A DNA stretch of 64,000 nucleotides. Source: Acidimicrobiia bacterium (GTDB lineage Bacteria; Acidobacteriota; Vicinamibacteria; Vicinamibacterales; SCN-69-37). The first letter of the stretch is position 1, and every line of letters begins with the position of its first letter. This document shows, one piece after another, positions 33,611 through 42,229 of the stretch. Position numbers and translations under genes: made by a program. The notes beneath the pieces are model-generated. The model was not told where the DNA came from. It searched no databases and was given only the letters and a program-made list of their open reading frames with translations. The stretch is taken from contig VFZF01000005.1 in the NCBI GenBank assembly GCA_016871335.1, forward strand, positions 1 to 64,000, given 5' to 3'.

Positions 33611-35810
33611 GGGTGGGTCGCTTGAAGAATATCTTGAGTTCCGCCCAGCCCGTGGCCTCGAAATATTCGAGGCGGAGGCGGTGCCGACCGGCGCTGAGTG
33701 GGATGCGGTCGATCGTCGACCCGTGGATGTCCCAGCGCTCAAGCACAAGCCGACCATCCACCCACACCCGAATCCCGTCGTCGGTAATGGTCACCAGGTC
33801 GGCACCGCCGGCAGGCAGGGTGACCGTGCCTTCGGCCCGCATGGCGATTCGATCGTTCGGCAACCTCTCGACCATCGTCCGGCCGCTGATGAGGTCGAAC
33901 CGCGGCACCGTTCGGGTCAGCGTCGGCGTCTCGGTCAAACGGGCGGCGAAGGCCGATGGCGCCTCGAGCGGGTCGGCGGAGTCCTCCCACGTCCACCAGC
34001 GCGTATTCCAGGTGATGGAGGGTTCGAAGAGTTCGTAGATGAACCGGTGCGGTTGTCCGGCCGGCGTCCGGCGCCCGCGCGGATCGACGACGTCCCCGCC
34101 CAGGTACTCGAACTCAAGCCGCAGGTCGGTGTTGCCGCGATCGACCGTGACGACGATCTCCTGACCGATGGTGCCGGCGTGCAGGTTCGACCGGCCGCCA
34201 CGACTCGACACCAGCTTCCACGTTCCGGCGGGGCCGAGCACCCGCAGTTTCAAGGGCCGGTCGGTGGCCTTGCCCACCGGCCAGATCTTTGGCGACTTGT
34301 AATCGTACGGTCCCCACTCGTCCACGATGATGGTTGAACGGCCGCGCGGCGTGCCTTCGGGAATCATGGCGTTCATGCCGTCCGGCAGCGGCGCATGCTG
34401 CGGGGACACGATGTACCGGCCTTCCCGGTCGCCCATGTCGAGGCTGGTCATGTCGGGCCCGAGTTTCAGCACGGTGGCATACCCCGCAAAGCGGTTGCCG
34501 CGCACACGCAGATTCTCTGTGCGAAGCGCATCGATCGCGACGTCGCCGCCGTCGAACCCGTTCTCGCGGATGCTGATGTCCCGGCTGCGGGTGTCGCGGG
34601 CTTTGGGATATCCCCAGTTTGGATCCTGCGTCGTATTCGTCCAGAGGCGCACGCCAATCTTGTTGTCCTTGAACGAATTGGCCACGATGCTCAGGTTTTG
34701 GCCATGTTCGATCGCGATGGCTTCATCGTTTCCTGTGAAACTGTTTCCCGCAAAGATGCTGTCGAAGCTGTAACCGGCCCAGACGCCGTGCCAGCAGTCA
34801 TCGATTCGATTCGACAGAAAACTATTTCGACTGAAGGTCGCCTCGATCCCGTTTGCCACTGCGTGACTGAAGTCATTCTGCTCAAAGTGGTTGTCGTTGG
34901 CGCCGCCCTGCCCGGTGTCCATGGTGGACTGCCCGGCCCACAGGAACAGCCCATCGCCCCCGTGGGTCGCGGAGTTGTGATGGAACGTGTTGCCGCTCGA
35001 CTGTTCGTACATGAGGATGCCGGTGGAATCCTGCCCACGGAAGTAGAACCCGTGGCTGTAGCCGCGCACGGCGTAGTCGAGTTTGTTGTGCGCGACGAGG
35101 CTGTTGGAGGTGCGGTACATCCCGAGGCCGACCGACGACAACCACGCAAACGTGTTGTTCCAGATGTTCAGCCGTGCAGACCGCGTGATCATCAGGCCGT
35201 TCTGCCCCTGAATCGCGCGGTTGTGATCAATTTCCGCATCGTCGCACTCCGAGAGGTAGATCGCCGCGCCGAAGCGCAGCCACTCGTCCTTCTCGTTGTT
35301 GTGGTACGACATCCAGTCGACCAGGCTCTCCTTCTCGATGCCCGACCACAGGCGTTGCCTCCAGTTGTAGCTGAGGTCATTGCCGGTCAGGCGCAGGAAC
35401 GGGGACTTCCTGGCGAGGATGGCAACCTTGAATCCACGAATCGTCGCGCCTTTGAGCGTGACGTGATCACCGCCGTCGATGTGTACACCGGTGCCGACAT
35501 AGCCGTCAGGATCCGCAAACGGTTCGCCGCCTTCGATGACCACGCCCGTCATGTCGACGGTGATGTTGGATCCACGGATGGTCACGGCCGCCGCCGTCTC
35601 CGAACCGGGCAGGCGATACGTGCCGGGTTTCACCCGGACCGAGGTCGTGATGACCAGGCCCGGCGTGAGCGCGATGTCCTGGGGCTGCCCTTTCGCGGCG
35701 AGCCGCCCGGACGGGGCACCACCAGGCACCCACGCCACCAACACCACCCACGCCACCCACAACACCCCCGCCACCCCCGCCACCGCTGAGCGTCTGCGCA
35801 TGAAGCGCAT
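33603..35810 (-). CDS. Secreted right-handed parallel beta-helix protein
   Basis: A 735-residue exported protein. After the signal peptide come many short beta-helix coils with Asn stacking (NDLSYNWRQ, NTFAWLSSVG, NKLDYAVRG, NTFHHNSATHGG, NSFLSNRIDD, NSFTGNDEAI, NSFKDNKIGV, NGFDGGDVAI). A C-terminal beta-sandwich, PA14-like, ends GIRVWVDGRLVLERWDIHGS. Such proteins often act on or bind polysaccharides, but no catalytic triad is evident. The signal peptide (AGVAGVLWVAWVVLVAWVP) is encoded by a GGTGGCGTGGGTG tandem repeat. It overlaps terC, so the two are co-transcribed. Confidence 0.85.
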   Translation of the reverse strand: MRFMRRRSAVAGVAGVLWVAWVVLVAWVPGGAPSGRLAAKGQPQDIALTPGLVITTSVRVKPGTYRLPGSETAAAVTIRGSNITVDMTGVVIEGGEPFADPDGYVGTGVHIDGGDHVTLKGATIRGFKVAILARKSPFLRLTGNDLSYNWRQRLWSGIEKESLVDWMSYHNNEKDEWLRFGAAIYLSECDDAEIDHNRAIQGQNGLMITRSARLNIWNNTFAWLSSVGLGMYRTSNSLVAHNKLDYAVRGYSHGFYFRGQDSTGILMYEQSSGNTFHHNSATHGGDGLFLWAGQSTMDTGQGGANDNHFEQNDFSHAVANGIEATFSRNSFLSNRIDDCWHGVWAGYSFDSIFAGNSFTGNDEAIAIEHGQNLSIVANSFKDNKIGVRLWTNTTQDPNWGYPKARDTRSRDISIRENGFDGGDVAIDALRTENLRVRGNRFAGYATVLKLGPDMTSLDMGDREGRYIVSPQHAPLPDGMNAMIPEGTPRGRSTIIVDEWGPYDYKSPKIWPVGKATDRPLKLRVLGPAGTWKLVSSRGGRSNLHAGTIGQEIVVTVDRGNTDLRLEFEYLGGDVVDPRGRRTPAGQPHRFIYELFEPSITWNTRWWTWEDSADPLEAPSAFAARLTETPTLTRTVPRFDLISGRTMVERLPNDRIAMRAEGTVTLPAGGADLVTITDDGIRVWVDGRLVLERWDIHGSTIDRIPLSAGRHRLRLEYFEATGWAELKIFFKRPTHD
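35704..35790. repeat. Tandem CCACCCACGCCA repeat encoding a signal peptide
   Basis: On the + strand the tract reads CACCAGGCACCCACGCCACC, then AACACCACCCACGCCACCC and CCGCCACCCCCGCCACCGC. It is translated on the minus strand as the hydrophobic core (GVLWVAWVVLVAWV) of the beta-helix protein signal peptide. The bases are tandem units of 5-9 nt, unlike normal codon usage. Confidence 0.85.
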
Positions 35811-35832
35811 GATAGCCCGCGTCGTAAGGGTC

Positions 35833-38529
35833 CTATCCGGCTGCGATAAACCTGTAGTCCTTGATGCGGTAGACGCCGTCGATACGGGCCCAGAGGCGGA
35901 TCCAGATCACGCGGCCGTCGGTCGGCAGGTTCGTGACGGTCCGCGCGGTCGCGATGCCCTGCGAGCCTTCGTAGAGATCGTGGCCACCCGGCGTTGACCC
36001 GACGTACAGGTAGTACTGCGTCACCCCGAGGCCGGACCAGGTGACCAATGCGCTCGTGCCCGAGAACTTCGTGCCCACACCAGGAAAAGTGAGAAAGAAG
36101 TCGGCAGTCGCAGCGCGGTAGGACGAGTGCCGGGTCTGGTACACTCCGGCGATCCGGGACCATAACGTCACGTACACCATCCGGCCGTCGATCGGTATAC
36201 CGCTCACGGATCGAGATCGAGTCGTCCCCTGCGGCCCGTGGTAGATGTCGAATCCTCCAGGTGTGGATCCGACGTACAAGTAGTACTCGGTCACGCCGAC
36301 CCCGGTGCTCCAACTGAAGGTGGCCGTACCGGTCGACAACGTAACTCCAGCTGTCGGGAACGTGACCAGCGCGGGCGAGGCCGCCAGGCTCGCTGCCGTG
36401 AATACGTGATCGCGAACCCGGTAGCCGCCGGCAATGCGCGACCAGAGCCGAACATAGACGGGGCGGCCGTCGGTGGGAAGGCCGACAAGCTCCCTCGACA
36501 GGCTGCTGCCCTGATTGCCTTCGTAGAGGTCGTAACCGCCAACGCTGGAACCGACGTACAGGTAGTAGTCCGACACACCGACGCCGGTGCTCCAGACGAA
36601 TGTCACCGTGGAACCGGACAAGACAGAGCCGGGCGATGGACTTGTAATGGCGGCACGGCCGTCCACCGCCGCGAAGCTGTAATGGCGCTTCTGGTACGCG
36701 CCGTTGATCCGCGACCACAACGTCACGTGAATCGCCCGTCCGTCATTGGGCAGTCCGGACACGGTGCGTGACTGGCTCGTGCCCTGCGATCCCTGATACA
36801 GGTCGAAGCCTTCGAAGCCCGTCCCGACATACAGGTAGTACTCCGAGACCGACGTCCCCTGGCTCCAGGAAAACGTCACCGAGGTGGATGCGAACGCCGA
36901 GCCAGGCGACGGAGAGGTGATGACGGCTGGCGTCGGTGACGCGGTCCCGTAGATGTAGTCGCGATGCTGATACACGCCCGCGATCTTCGAGTACAACCGG
37001 ACGTAGACGGCTTCCCCGGTCAGCGGAATTCCAGTCACCGTCCGGGATCGGCCCGAACCCTGGGCGGCCTCGTAGATGTCAAATCCGCCGGGCGACCGGC
37101 CCACGTACAGGTAATACTCACTGACACCCGTTCCGGAGGTCCACGAGAACGTCACGCTCGTCGCAGACAGCGTCGACGACGGCGCGGGGCCAGTCAACTC
37201 TGCCGGCCGGTCCGATGGATCGAGTGCGTCGAGCGCGGCGTTGACGTTGATGCGGCTCCGCGTCAGCCCGTTGCGCGAGTCCAGAATCGGCTTGCCGGTC
37301 GCAGCAAGAGCGCTGAGCACCGAGGCCACTGACGCCCCAGGTGACTGCTGCTTCAGCACGGCCCAGGTGCCCGTCACGTGTGGCGCCGCCATGGACGTGC
37401 CGCTGATGGACGCGTAAGCCCCGCCCCGAATCGCAGACTGAATAGCACTACCCGGCGCGAGCAGGTTCAACATGCTCGCGCTGTTTGAAAAGCTCGAAAT
37501 CCCATCACTCTTTGTCGTGGACCCGACACTCACAGCCGACGAAATGCACCCAGGTGCTCCGAGTCCGGTTGAGGACGAGGAGTTTCCAGACGAAATAACG
37601 GTCGCAACCCCCACCGACCGCAGGTTATCGATCGCGGCCTTGACTGAGGAAAAGGAGGCATCGCAGGCAGTCGTGAACAGCGTGGAGGTCCCCAAACTCA
37701 TGTTCGCCGCGGCCACCGGAGTGCCGGCGTTCTTGAGGGTCAGGGTGTATTCGAGCGCCCGGATGATGTCCGAAAAAAACGCGCTGCCGCTCGCCGTAAA
37801 CACCTGTATCGCAATAATGCCCGCCTGCGGCGCGACACCGGACAACGTGGCGGTGCTGCCCGCGGCGATGCCGGCCACATGGGTGCCGTGGTCGCAGTGG
37901 CCCTGTGTGCACGGGTTGCCCGAACCTGTGGCGGTTGACGACGTTACTCCTCCCGGGCAATTGCCGTCCGAGGCGTAACACGCCTCGGCGATGATCCGGC
38001 CACTGAACATCGGGTGCGTCTTCTCGACACCGGTGTCGATGATGGCCACCGCGGTGTTCAAGCCCGTAAATCCACGAGCCCGTGCGGTCGTCGCCTCGAT
38101 AATCGCCGTGGACTGCGCCAGCGTGGGAAATACCTGCGCGTCCTCCGTGACACTGGTCACATCCGGCATCGCGGCCAGCGCCGCCAGGCCTGCCCCGTCC
38201 ACTTCCATGGCGAGATACGGAATGGTCTCGAAGCGGTGCAGGGCCGACACGCTGTAACTGCCCATACGCATCATCACGTCGTTCTGCGCCAGCAACAGCC
38301 CGGACCGCTGCGCGTCAGCGGCGACAAACGATCCCAGGTCTCCTTCGGGCACAAACGGAGCCCGGACTCCCACGATCACGCGGATGCGCCCAGTCGGGGT
38401 GGCCGGCGCCGGCACTTCCACGACGGGGCGCTGGATGACAGGTTGGATTTCCTGCGCGGCATAGGGAGGCGGCGCGATGAGCAGAGTGGCGACGATGGCG
38501 CAACAGACCACGACGGGGCGAGTCAACAT
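35833..38529 (-). CDS. Exported subtilisin-family (S8) protease with five C-terminal repeats
   Basis: An 898-residue secreted serine protease. Signal peptide MLTRPVVVCCAIVATLLIAP, an inhibitor-I9-like propeptide, then the S8 domain with Asp (VAIIDTGVE), His (HGTHVAGIAAG) and Ser (SGTSMAAPHVTG). The C-terminus holds five tandem repeats of about 91 residues. Each is marked by VTFSWxxGxGVSEYYLYVG, then YDLYEGxQGxSxSRxVxGLP, then VRLWSRIxGxYxxRDY. The repeats look like carbohydrate- or surface-binding beta-domains; the family is not named here. A strong ribosome site (GGGGGA) precedes ATG 38529. The protein carries several Cys, suggesting disulfides. Confidence 0.93.
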   Translation of the reverse strand: MLTRPVVVCCAIVATLLIAPPPYAAQEIQPVIQRPVVEVPAPATPTGRIRVIVGVRAPFVPEGDLGSFVAADAQRSGLLLAQNDVMMRMGSYSVSALHRFETIPYLAMEVDGAGLAALAAMPDVTSVTEDAQVFPTLAQSTAIIEATTARARGFTGLNTAVAIIDTGVEKTHPMFSGRIIAEACYASDGNCPGGVTSSTATGSGNPCTQGHCDHGTHVAGIAAGSTATLSGVAPQAGIIAIQVFTASGSAFFSDIIRALEYTLTLKNAGTPVAAANMSLGTSTLFTTACDASFSSVKAAIDNLRSVGVATVISSGNSSSSTGLGAPGCISSAVSVGSTTKSDGISSFSNSASMLNLLAPGSAIQSAIRGGAYASISGTSMAAPHVTGTWAVLKQQSPGASVASVLSALAATGKPILDSRNGLTRSRINVNAALDALDPSDRPAELTGPAPSSTLSATSVTFSWTSGTGVSEYYLYVGRSPGGFDIYEAAQGSGRSRTVTGIPLTGEAVYVRLYSKIAGVYQHRDYIYGTASPTPAVITSPSPGSAFASTSVTFSWSQGTSVSEYYLYVGTGFEGFDLYQGSQGTSQSRTVSGLPNDGRAIHVTLWSRINGAYQKRHYSFAAVDGRAAITSPSPGSVLSGSTVTFVWSTGVGVSDYYLYVGSSVGGYDLYEGNQGSSLSRELVGLPTDGRPVYVRLWSRIAGGYRVRDHVFTAASLAASPALVTFPTAGVTLSTGTATFSWSTGVGVTEYYLYVGSTPGGFDIYHGPQGTTRSRSVSGIPIDGRMVYVTLWSRIAGVYQTRHSSYRAATADFFLTFPGVGTKFSGTSALVTWSGLGVTQYYLYVGSTPGGHDLYEGSQGIATARTVTNLPTDGRVIWIRLWARIDGVYRIKDYRFIAAG

Positions 38530-38604
38530 GTTGTCCCCCACTGAGCGCATTCTAAACCGGCGCACACCGTCTTACGCACCAGCCCGTCGGCCGGATGAGG
38601 CCGG

Positions 38605-40647
38605 TCAGACCGCGAAGGTGTGCGCGTCCCAGCTGATCCCGAGTTCCTCGGGACCGGCCATGTAGCCGAGCATCGCGGACGCGGCAACGACGGACGGGCT
38701 CGCGAGGAACCCTTCGCCGCCGTAGCCCATGCGGTTCTGCCAGTTGCGGTTGAAGGACGTGATCGCACGCTGCCCCGGATCGAGAGCGTCTTCGCCCTGA
38801 CCAAAACAGGGGCCACACCACGACTGTCGAATCACCGCACCGACGGAGCGGAAGACGTCAGCGATCGATTCGCCGCCGAGGCGCTGATCCGGCGTCTCGA
38901 TCTGACGACCGACGCCGCCTGATCCCGGGAACACCTTGAACTCGGTGGCCGCCGTCACACGTCCCATGCCGCGGGCGGCACGGAGCACGAGCGCGGCCTG
39001 GAGCAGGTCGGCGTACGACCCGTTGGTGCACGACCCGATCATCGCCTTGTCGAACGTGATTTTTTCCTTCGCGACCTCGGTGGCTGAGAACGCATTGCCC
39101 GGGCTGAACGGCTTGGCGATCATCGGCGCCACATCCGACAGGTCGAACACTTCGTCGATCTCGTACACCGCGTTGGCGCCAGGCGAGAGCGATGGATACG
39201 GCAGGTTCGCCATCCCCTTCTCGCGATACCACGCATAGGTCGTCTCGTCGGGCGCAAAGATCCCGTTGAGCGCTTCCGCCTCGGCCATCATGTTCGCAAT
39301 GGTGTTGCGCGCCACCATCGGCAACTGCCGCTGCGCATCCACAAACTCCACCGACATGCCCTGCGACTGCTTGGCGCCCCACCGACGCAGCAGCTCGAGC
39401 ACGATGTCCTTGCCGCCGACCCAGGGATTCAGCCGGCCGACAAACGACACACGCCGCGCCTTGGCGACCGTCACATAGATGTAGCCGGTGGACCATCCGA
39501 ACCCCAGCGTGGTTGAACCCACACCGATGCCGACGGCACCGTACGCACCGTAGGCCCGGCTGTGGGAGTCGGCGCCGGGGATGAACTGCCCCGGTAGCAC
39601 CAGCCCCTGTTCCGGGAAGTAGAAGTGGAAGATGCCGTCCCCGGGCGTGGCGTAATACGGCTTCTCCATGCCGTGCGCCTTCGCAAACGCGCGCCCGATC
39701 GACGTCTGCTTGTCATCGTCATCCCGGCCGGTGAAGACAAAGTGGTCGTTGGCCACGGCGGCCTGGCGCGGGTAGATCGTGTTCCCGCCGGTGATCTGGT
39801 TGAACGTGTGGATCGAAAACGGCGCGGTGCCGTCCGACGCGGGCAGCAGGTCGGCGTATGCACGGACGGTGGCGCCCGGCTTGAAATCTGCACGCGGGAA
39901 ATCGCGATCGAACCGGTGCGCCCAGAGGATCTGCTCGGTGGTCGTCATGCCCTTCGCGAGTTCGGGGTCGGCCCAGTCGAGGGCGGGCGTACGTTCCACT
40001 GACGTCTTGAACTCACGACGGCCCACGGCGAAGATGCCGCCACCCCGGCGGATTTCCTCTTCCTTCACCGAGAGCGGCACTGGCGTGTAGTCCTTGCCCT
40101 GCGTGACGTTGCGAATCGCACGCGAGACCGGATCAAACGTGAACTCGTCTTCGTCTTTGGCGTCGGCGACCGCTTCAGGGCACTGCACCACGTGGAGGCC
40201 GAGGTTGAAGCTGTTGCGCCGGAAGATGTCGCCCATGTTGTTGCCGGCGATGATGACCATCTCGAGGCCAACTTCCTCAGCCACACCCTTGAGACCGGCC
40301 GGGCTCATTTCGCGCGACGACCCAATCGCAAACCGATCGCCGGCGATGAGGAACGTTTCGCCGCGGTGCACGCGCGCCCTGAAGTCGGGCATCAGGTGCC
40401 GGAACGAGCCGGCCTTCCACCGCTCATCGAGCGTGTCAAGGCTCTCGGACACACAGTCGGCCGCCGGCGTGATCTGGTCGGTATCGATCGCGTCGAGTTT
40501 TCTGGTCCCGGGTGGGGCCTTGTGATCCCAGATGATGAGGGCGCGACCGCGAATCAGGGTCGTGGACCCGGCAGCCTGGGCCACAGGGTCTGGCAGTGCG
40601 TCAGTCGTGATTCCGGGTTTGAGGCGGGCGGGCTGCAAGGTCGACAT
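38605..40647 (-). CDS. Aconitase-family hydratase with N-terminal swivel domain (fused LeuD-LeuC-like)
   Basis: A 680-residue [4Fe-4S] hydro-lyase in which the swivel domain (residues about 20-200, with DRFAIGSSREMSPAGLKGVA) precedes the catalytic domains. The catalytic part has the cluster Cys in IGSCTNGSYADL and SWCGPCFGQGED and the substrate motif GADSHSRAYGAYGAVGIGVG. Ordinary AcnA (also in this window) has the swivel at the C-terminus, and LeuC/LeuD are separate proteins. The order is like AcnB without its HEAT domain. The substrate is unknown: isopropylmalate, homoaconitate or another tricarboxylate. ATG 40647 (MSTLQPARLKPG) fits; the frame is open further upstream. Confidence 0.85.
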   Translation of the reverse strand: MSTLQPARLKPGITTDALPDPVAQAAGSTTLIRGRALIIWDHKAPPGTRKLDAIDTDQITPAADCVSESLDTLDERWKAGSFRHLMPDFRARVHRGETFLIAGDRFAIGSSREMSPAGLKGVAEEVGLEMVIIAGNNMGDIFRRNSFNLGLHVVQCPEAVADAKDEDEFTFDPVSRAIRNVTQGKDYTPVPLSVKEEEIRRGGGIFAVGRREFKTSVERTPALDWADPELAKGMTTTEQILWAHRFDRDFPRADFKPGATVRAYADLLPASDGTAPFSIHTFNQITGGNTIYPRQAAVANDHFVFTGRDDDDKQTSIGRAFAKAHGMEKPYYATPGDGIFHFYFPEQGLVLPGQFIPGADSHSRAYGAYGAVGIGVGSTTLGFGWSTGYIYVTVAKARRVSFVGRLNPWVGGKDIVLELLRRWGAKQSQGMSVEFVDAQRQLPMVARNTIANMMAEAEALNGIFAPDETTYAWYREKGMANLPYPSLSPGANAVYEIDEVFDLSDVAPMIAKPFSPGNAFSATEVAKEKITFDKAMIGSCTNGSYADLLQAALVLRAARGMGRVTAATEFKVFPGSGGVGRQIETPDQRLGGESIADVFRSVGAVIRQSWCGPCFGQGEDALDPGQRAITSFNRNWQNRMGYGGEGFLASPSVVAASAMLGYMAGPEELGISWDAHTFAV

Positions 40648-40850
40648 CGCCCTCCAGTGTATCGCCTTCAAACCCGCGACAGAGTCGCATCGGCAACACC
40701 GGGAAGCGCGCGAACGTCCGATCCGCGTCCGACCGCCCACACCGCAGGAACCGCGACCCGCGATCGTTCTCCAGCCACCGGTGCCACCGACACCGGCCAC
40801 AGAGGCCCACCGCTTGCTCCTGTCCCTCGGAATGCATCATCATCGATACC

Positions 40851-41258
40851 GTGACAACCACGCAGGCGACATTCACATCGGAAGCGGTCACCCGTCAGAT
40901 TCGCGTGGCGGTGTCCGCCGAATACGCCGCCGCCCGCTCCGCACCGGCCGACAACCAGTGGTTCTTTCTCTACACGATCACCATCACCAACGAAGGCCAG
41001 GAGACCGTCCAGCTGCTGACCCGCCACTGGATCATCACCGACGGCACCGGCCGCGTCGAGGAAGTCCGCGGCCCGGGCGTCATCGGCCAGCAACCCACCC
41101 TCGCCCACGGGGAATCGTTCACCTACACCTCAGGCTGTCCGCTCACCACACCCTTCGGCATGATGCAGGGCACCTACCAAATGGTCACCAAAGACGAAGA
41201 ACAGTTCGACGTCACCATCGCGCCGTTCACGCTCAGCGAACCATACACGGTCCACTAG
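40851..41258 (+). CDS. apaG: ApaG protein
   Basis: A 135-residue ApaG beta-sandwich protein: TRQIRVAVSAEYAAARS, FFLYTITITNEGQETVQLLT, RHWIITDGTGRVEEVRGPGV, and YTSGCPLTTPFGMMQGTYQM are the standard blocks. In enterobacteria ApaG is linked to cobalt resistance; its biochemical role is unresolved. Length is normal. It starts with GTG at 40851, divergent from the aconitase-like gene. Convergent genes for a small membrane protein and Aat follow, separated by a palindromic repeat. Confidence 0.95.
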   Translation: MTTTQATFTSEAVTRQIRVAVSAEYAAARSAPADNQWFFLYTITITNEGQETVQLLTRHWIITDGTGRVEEVRGPGVIGQQPTLAHGESFTYTSGCPLTTPFGMMQGTYQMVTKDEEQFDVTIAPFTLSEPYTVH

Positions 41259-41259
41259 C

Positions 41260-41290
41260 TTGCCCGCCGTAGCCTTGGCGAAGGCGGGGC
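41260..41290. repeat. Palindromic element TTGCCCGCCGTAGCCTTGGC (family H), copy 2
   Basis: GCCCGCCGTAGCC TTGGC GAAGGCGGGG has complementary ends (CCCGCC and GGCGGG) and lies 2 nt after the apaG stop. The same element in the opposite orientation is found at 17452-17486, inside the TAXI gene. It has the look of a mobile REP-like element. Confidence 0.85.
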
Positions 41291-41310
41291 CGCAGTCCGC
41301 TGGTCCGTGG

Positions 41311-41655
41311 CTAGCGGGAGCGGAAAGCGCGAGCCAGATACCAGGTCAGCACCACAGCCATGATGCTCTGGGAGGCGACGGCGGTGGGGCGTTCGACGAC
41401 ACCACCGGAGAGAAACGTCGGCAGCGCGAGGAGGCCCCGGGCCGATCCGAGAAGGCCGGCCACGGCGACGCCGATGGCCAGATGGAGCGCCGTCTTGCTG
41501 GTGTGCTCGTGGCGGCCGTAGTAGCCCACCATCGAGATCACCATGCCAAACGCGGCCGGAATCAGGGCGGTCGGGCTGGCCATGCCTGAATACAGGTAGC
41601 CCCCAACACCCACGACCATCAGAATCACGCCGACCAGTTGACTGTGTTGAGACAT
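41311..41655 (-). CDS. Small four-helix membrane protein
   Basis: A 114-residue hydrophobic protein with four membrane segments (LVGVILMVVGVGGYLYSG, LIPAAFGMVISMVGYYG, LHLAIGVAVAGLLGSARGLL, ASQSIMAVVLTWYLARAF). The layout and the GY-rich helices recall the TMEM14/UPF0136 group, but this is not certain. A good ribosome site (GGAGG) precedes ATG 41655, which lies inside the end of aat (31-bp overlap), so it is translated from the same mRNA. Function unknown. Confidence 0.75.
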   Translation of the reverse strand: MSQHSQLVGVILMVVGVGGYLYSGMASPTALIPAAFGMVISMVGYYGRHEHTSKTALHLAIGVAVAGLLGSARGLLALPTFLSGGVVERPTAVASQSIMAVVLTWYLARAFRSR

Positions 41656-42215
41656 AACGCCTCCGCTAACCGTATCAGGTAATCCTCTCGTGGGATTTCG
41701 ATGGCACCGAAGCGGGCCAGGTGCGGCGTCACCCACTGGATATCGAGCAACGTCAATCCGCGAGCCCGCATGTGCTCCACCAGCGTCACCAGCGCCACCT
41801 TCGACGCGTCCGTCTCCGTGTGGAACATCGACTCCCCGAAGAATGCACCAGCGAGGTGCACACCGTAGAGTCCACCGACAAGGGCACCACCTCGCCGCAC
41901 TTCGACCGAATGCGCCAATCCGAGCCGATGGAGGGCGACATACGAGGCGACGATCTCCTCCGTGATCCAGGTGCCTTCCTCGCGGTCGGCTGCGCACGCA
42001 CGCATGACGCCTTCGAAGTCCCTGCTGAACGACGTCGTGAATCGCCCGGACCGCAGCACCCGCCGCAGACGGTCGGGCACGTGAAAGCCGTCGAGCGGAA
42101 TGATGCCTCGCGGATCCGGGGAGAACCACCCAATCGTTCCATCGTCCATCCCCATCGGAAAGATGCCCTGGCGGTAGGCATGGACGAGGAGGCCGGGATC
42201 GAGCGTGTCACTCAT
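41625..42215 (-). CDS. aat: Leucyl/phenylalanyl-tRNA--protein transferase
   Basis: A 196-residue N-end-rule enzyme that adds Leu or Phe to proteins with N-terminal Arg or Lys and so marks them for ClpAP. Landmarks are AYRQGIFPMG, GWFSPDPRGIIPLDGFHVP, TWITEEIVASYVALHRLGLA, HSVEVRRGGALVGGLYGVHL, GAFFGESMFHTETDASKVAL and LLDIQWVTPHLARFGA. ATG 42215 (MSDTLDPGLLVHAYRQG) is the usual start. It follows a membrane-protein gene by 14 bp and overlaps the next one. Confidence 0.95.
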   Translation of the reverse strand: MSDTLDPGLLVHAYRQGIFPMGMDDGTIGWFSPDPRGIIPLDGFHVPDRLRRVLRSGRFTTSFSRDFEGVMRACAADREEGTWITEEIVASYVALHRLGLAHSVEVRRGGALVGGLYGVHLAGAFFGESMFHTETDASKVALVTLVEHMRARGLTLLDIQWVTPHLARFGAIEIPREDYLIRLAEALCLNTVNWSA

Positions 42216-42229
42216 GAGAGAGCGCGCGC

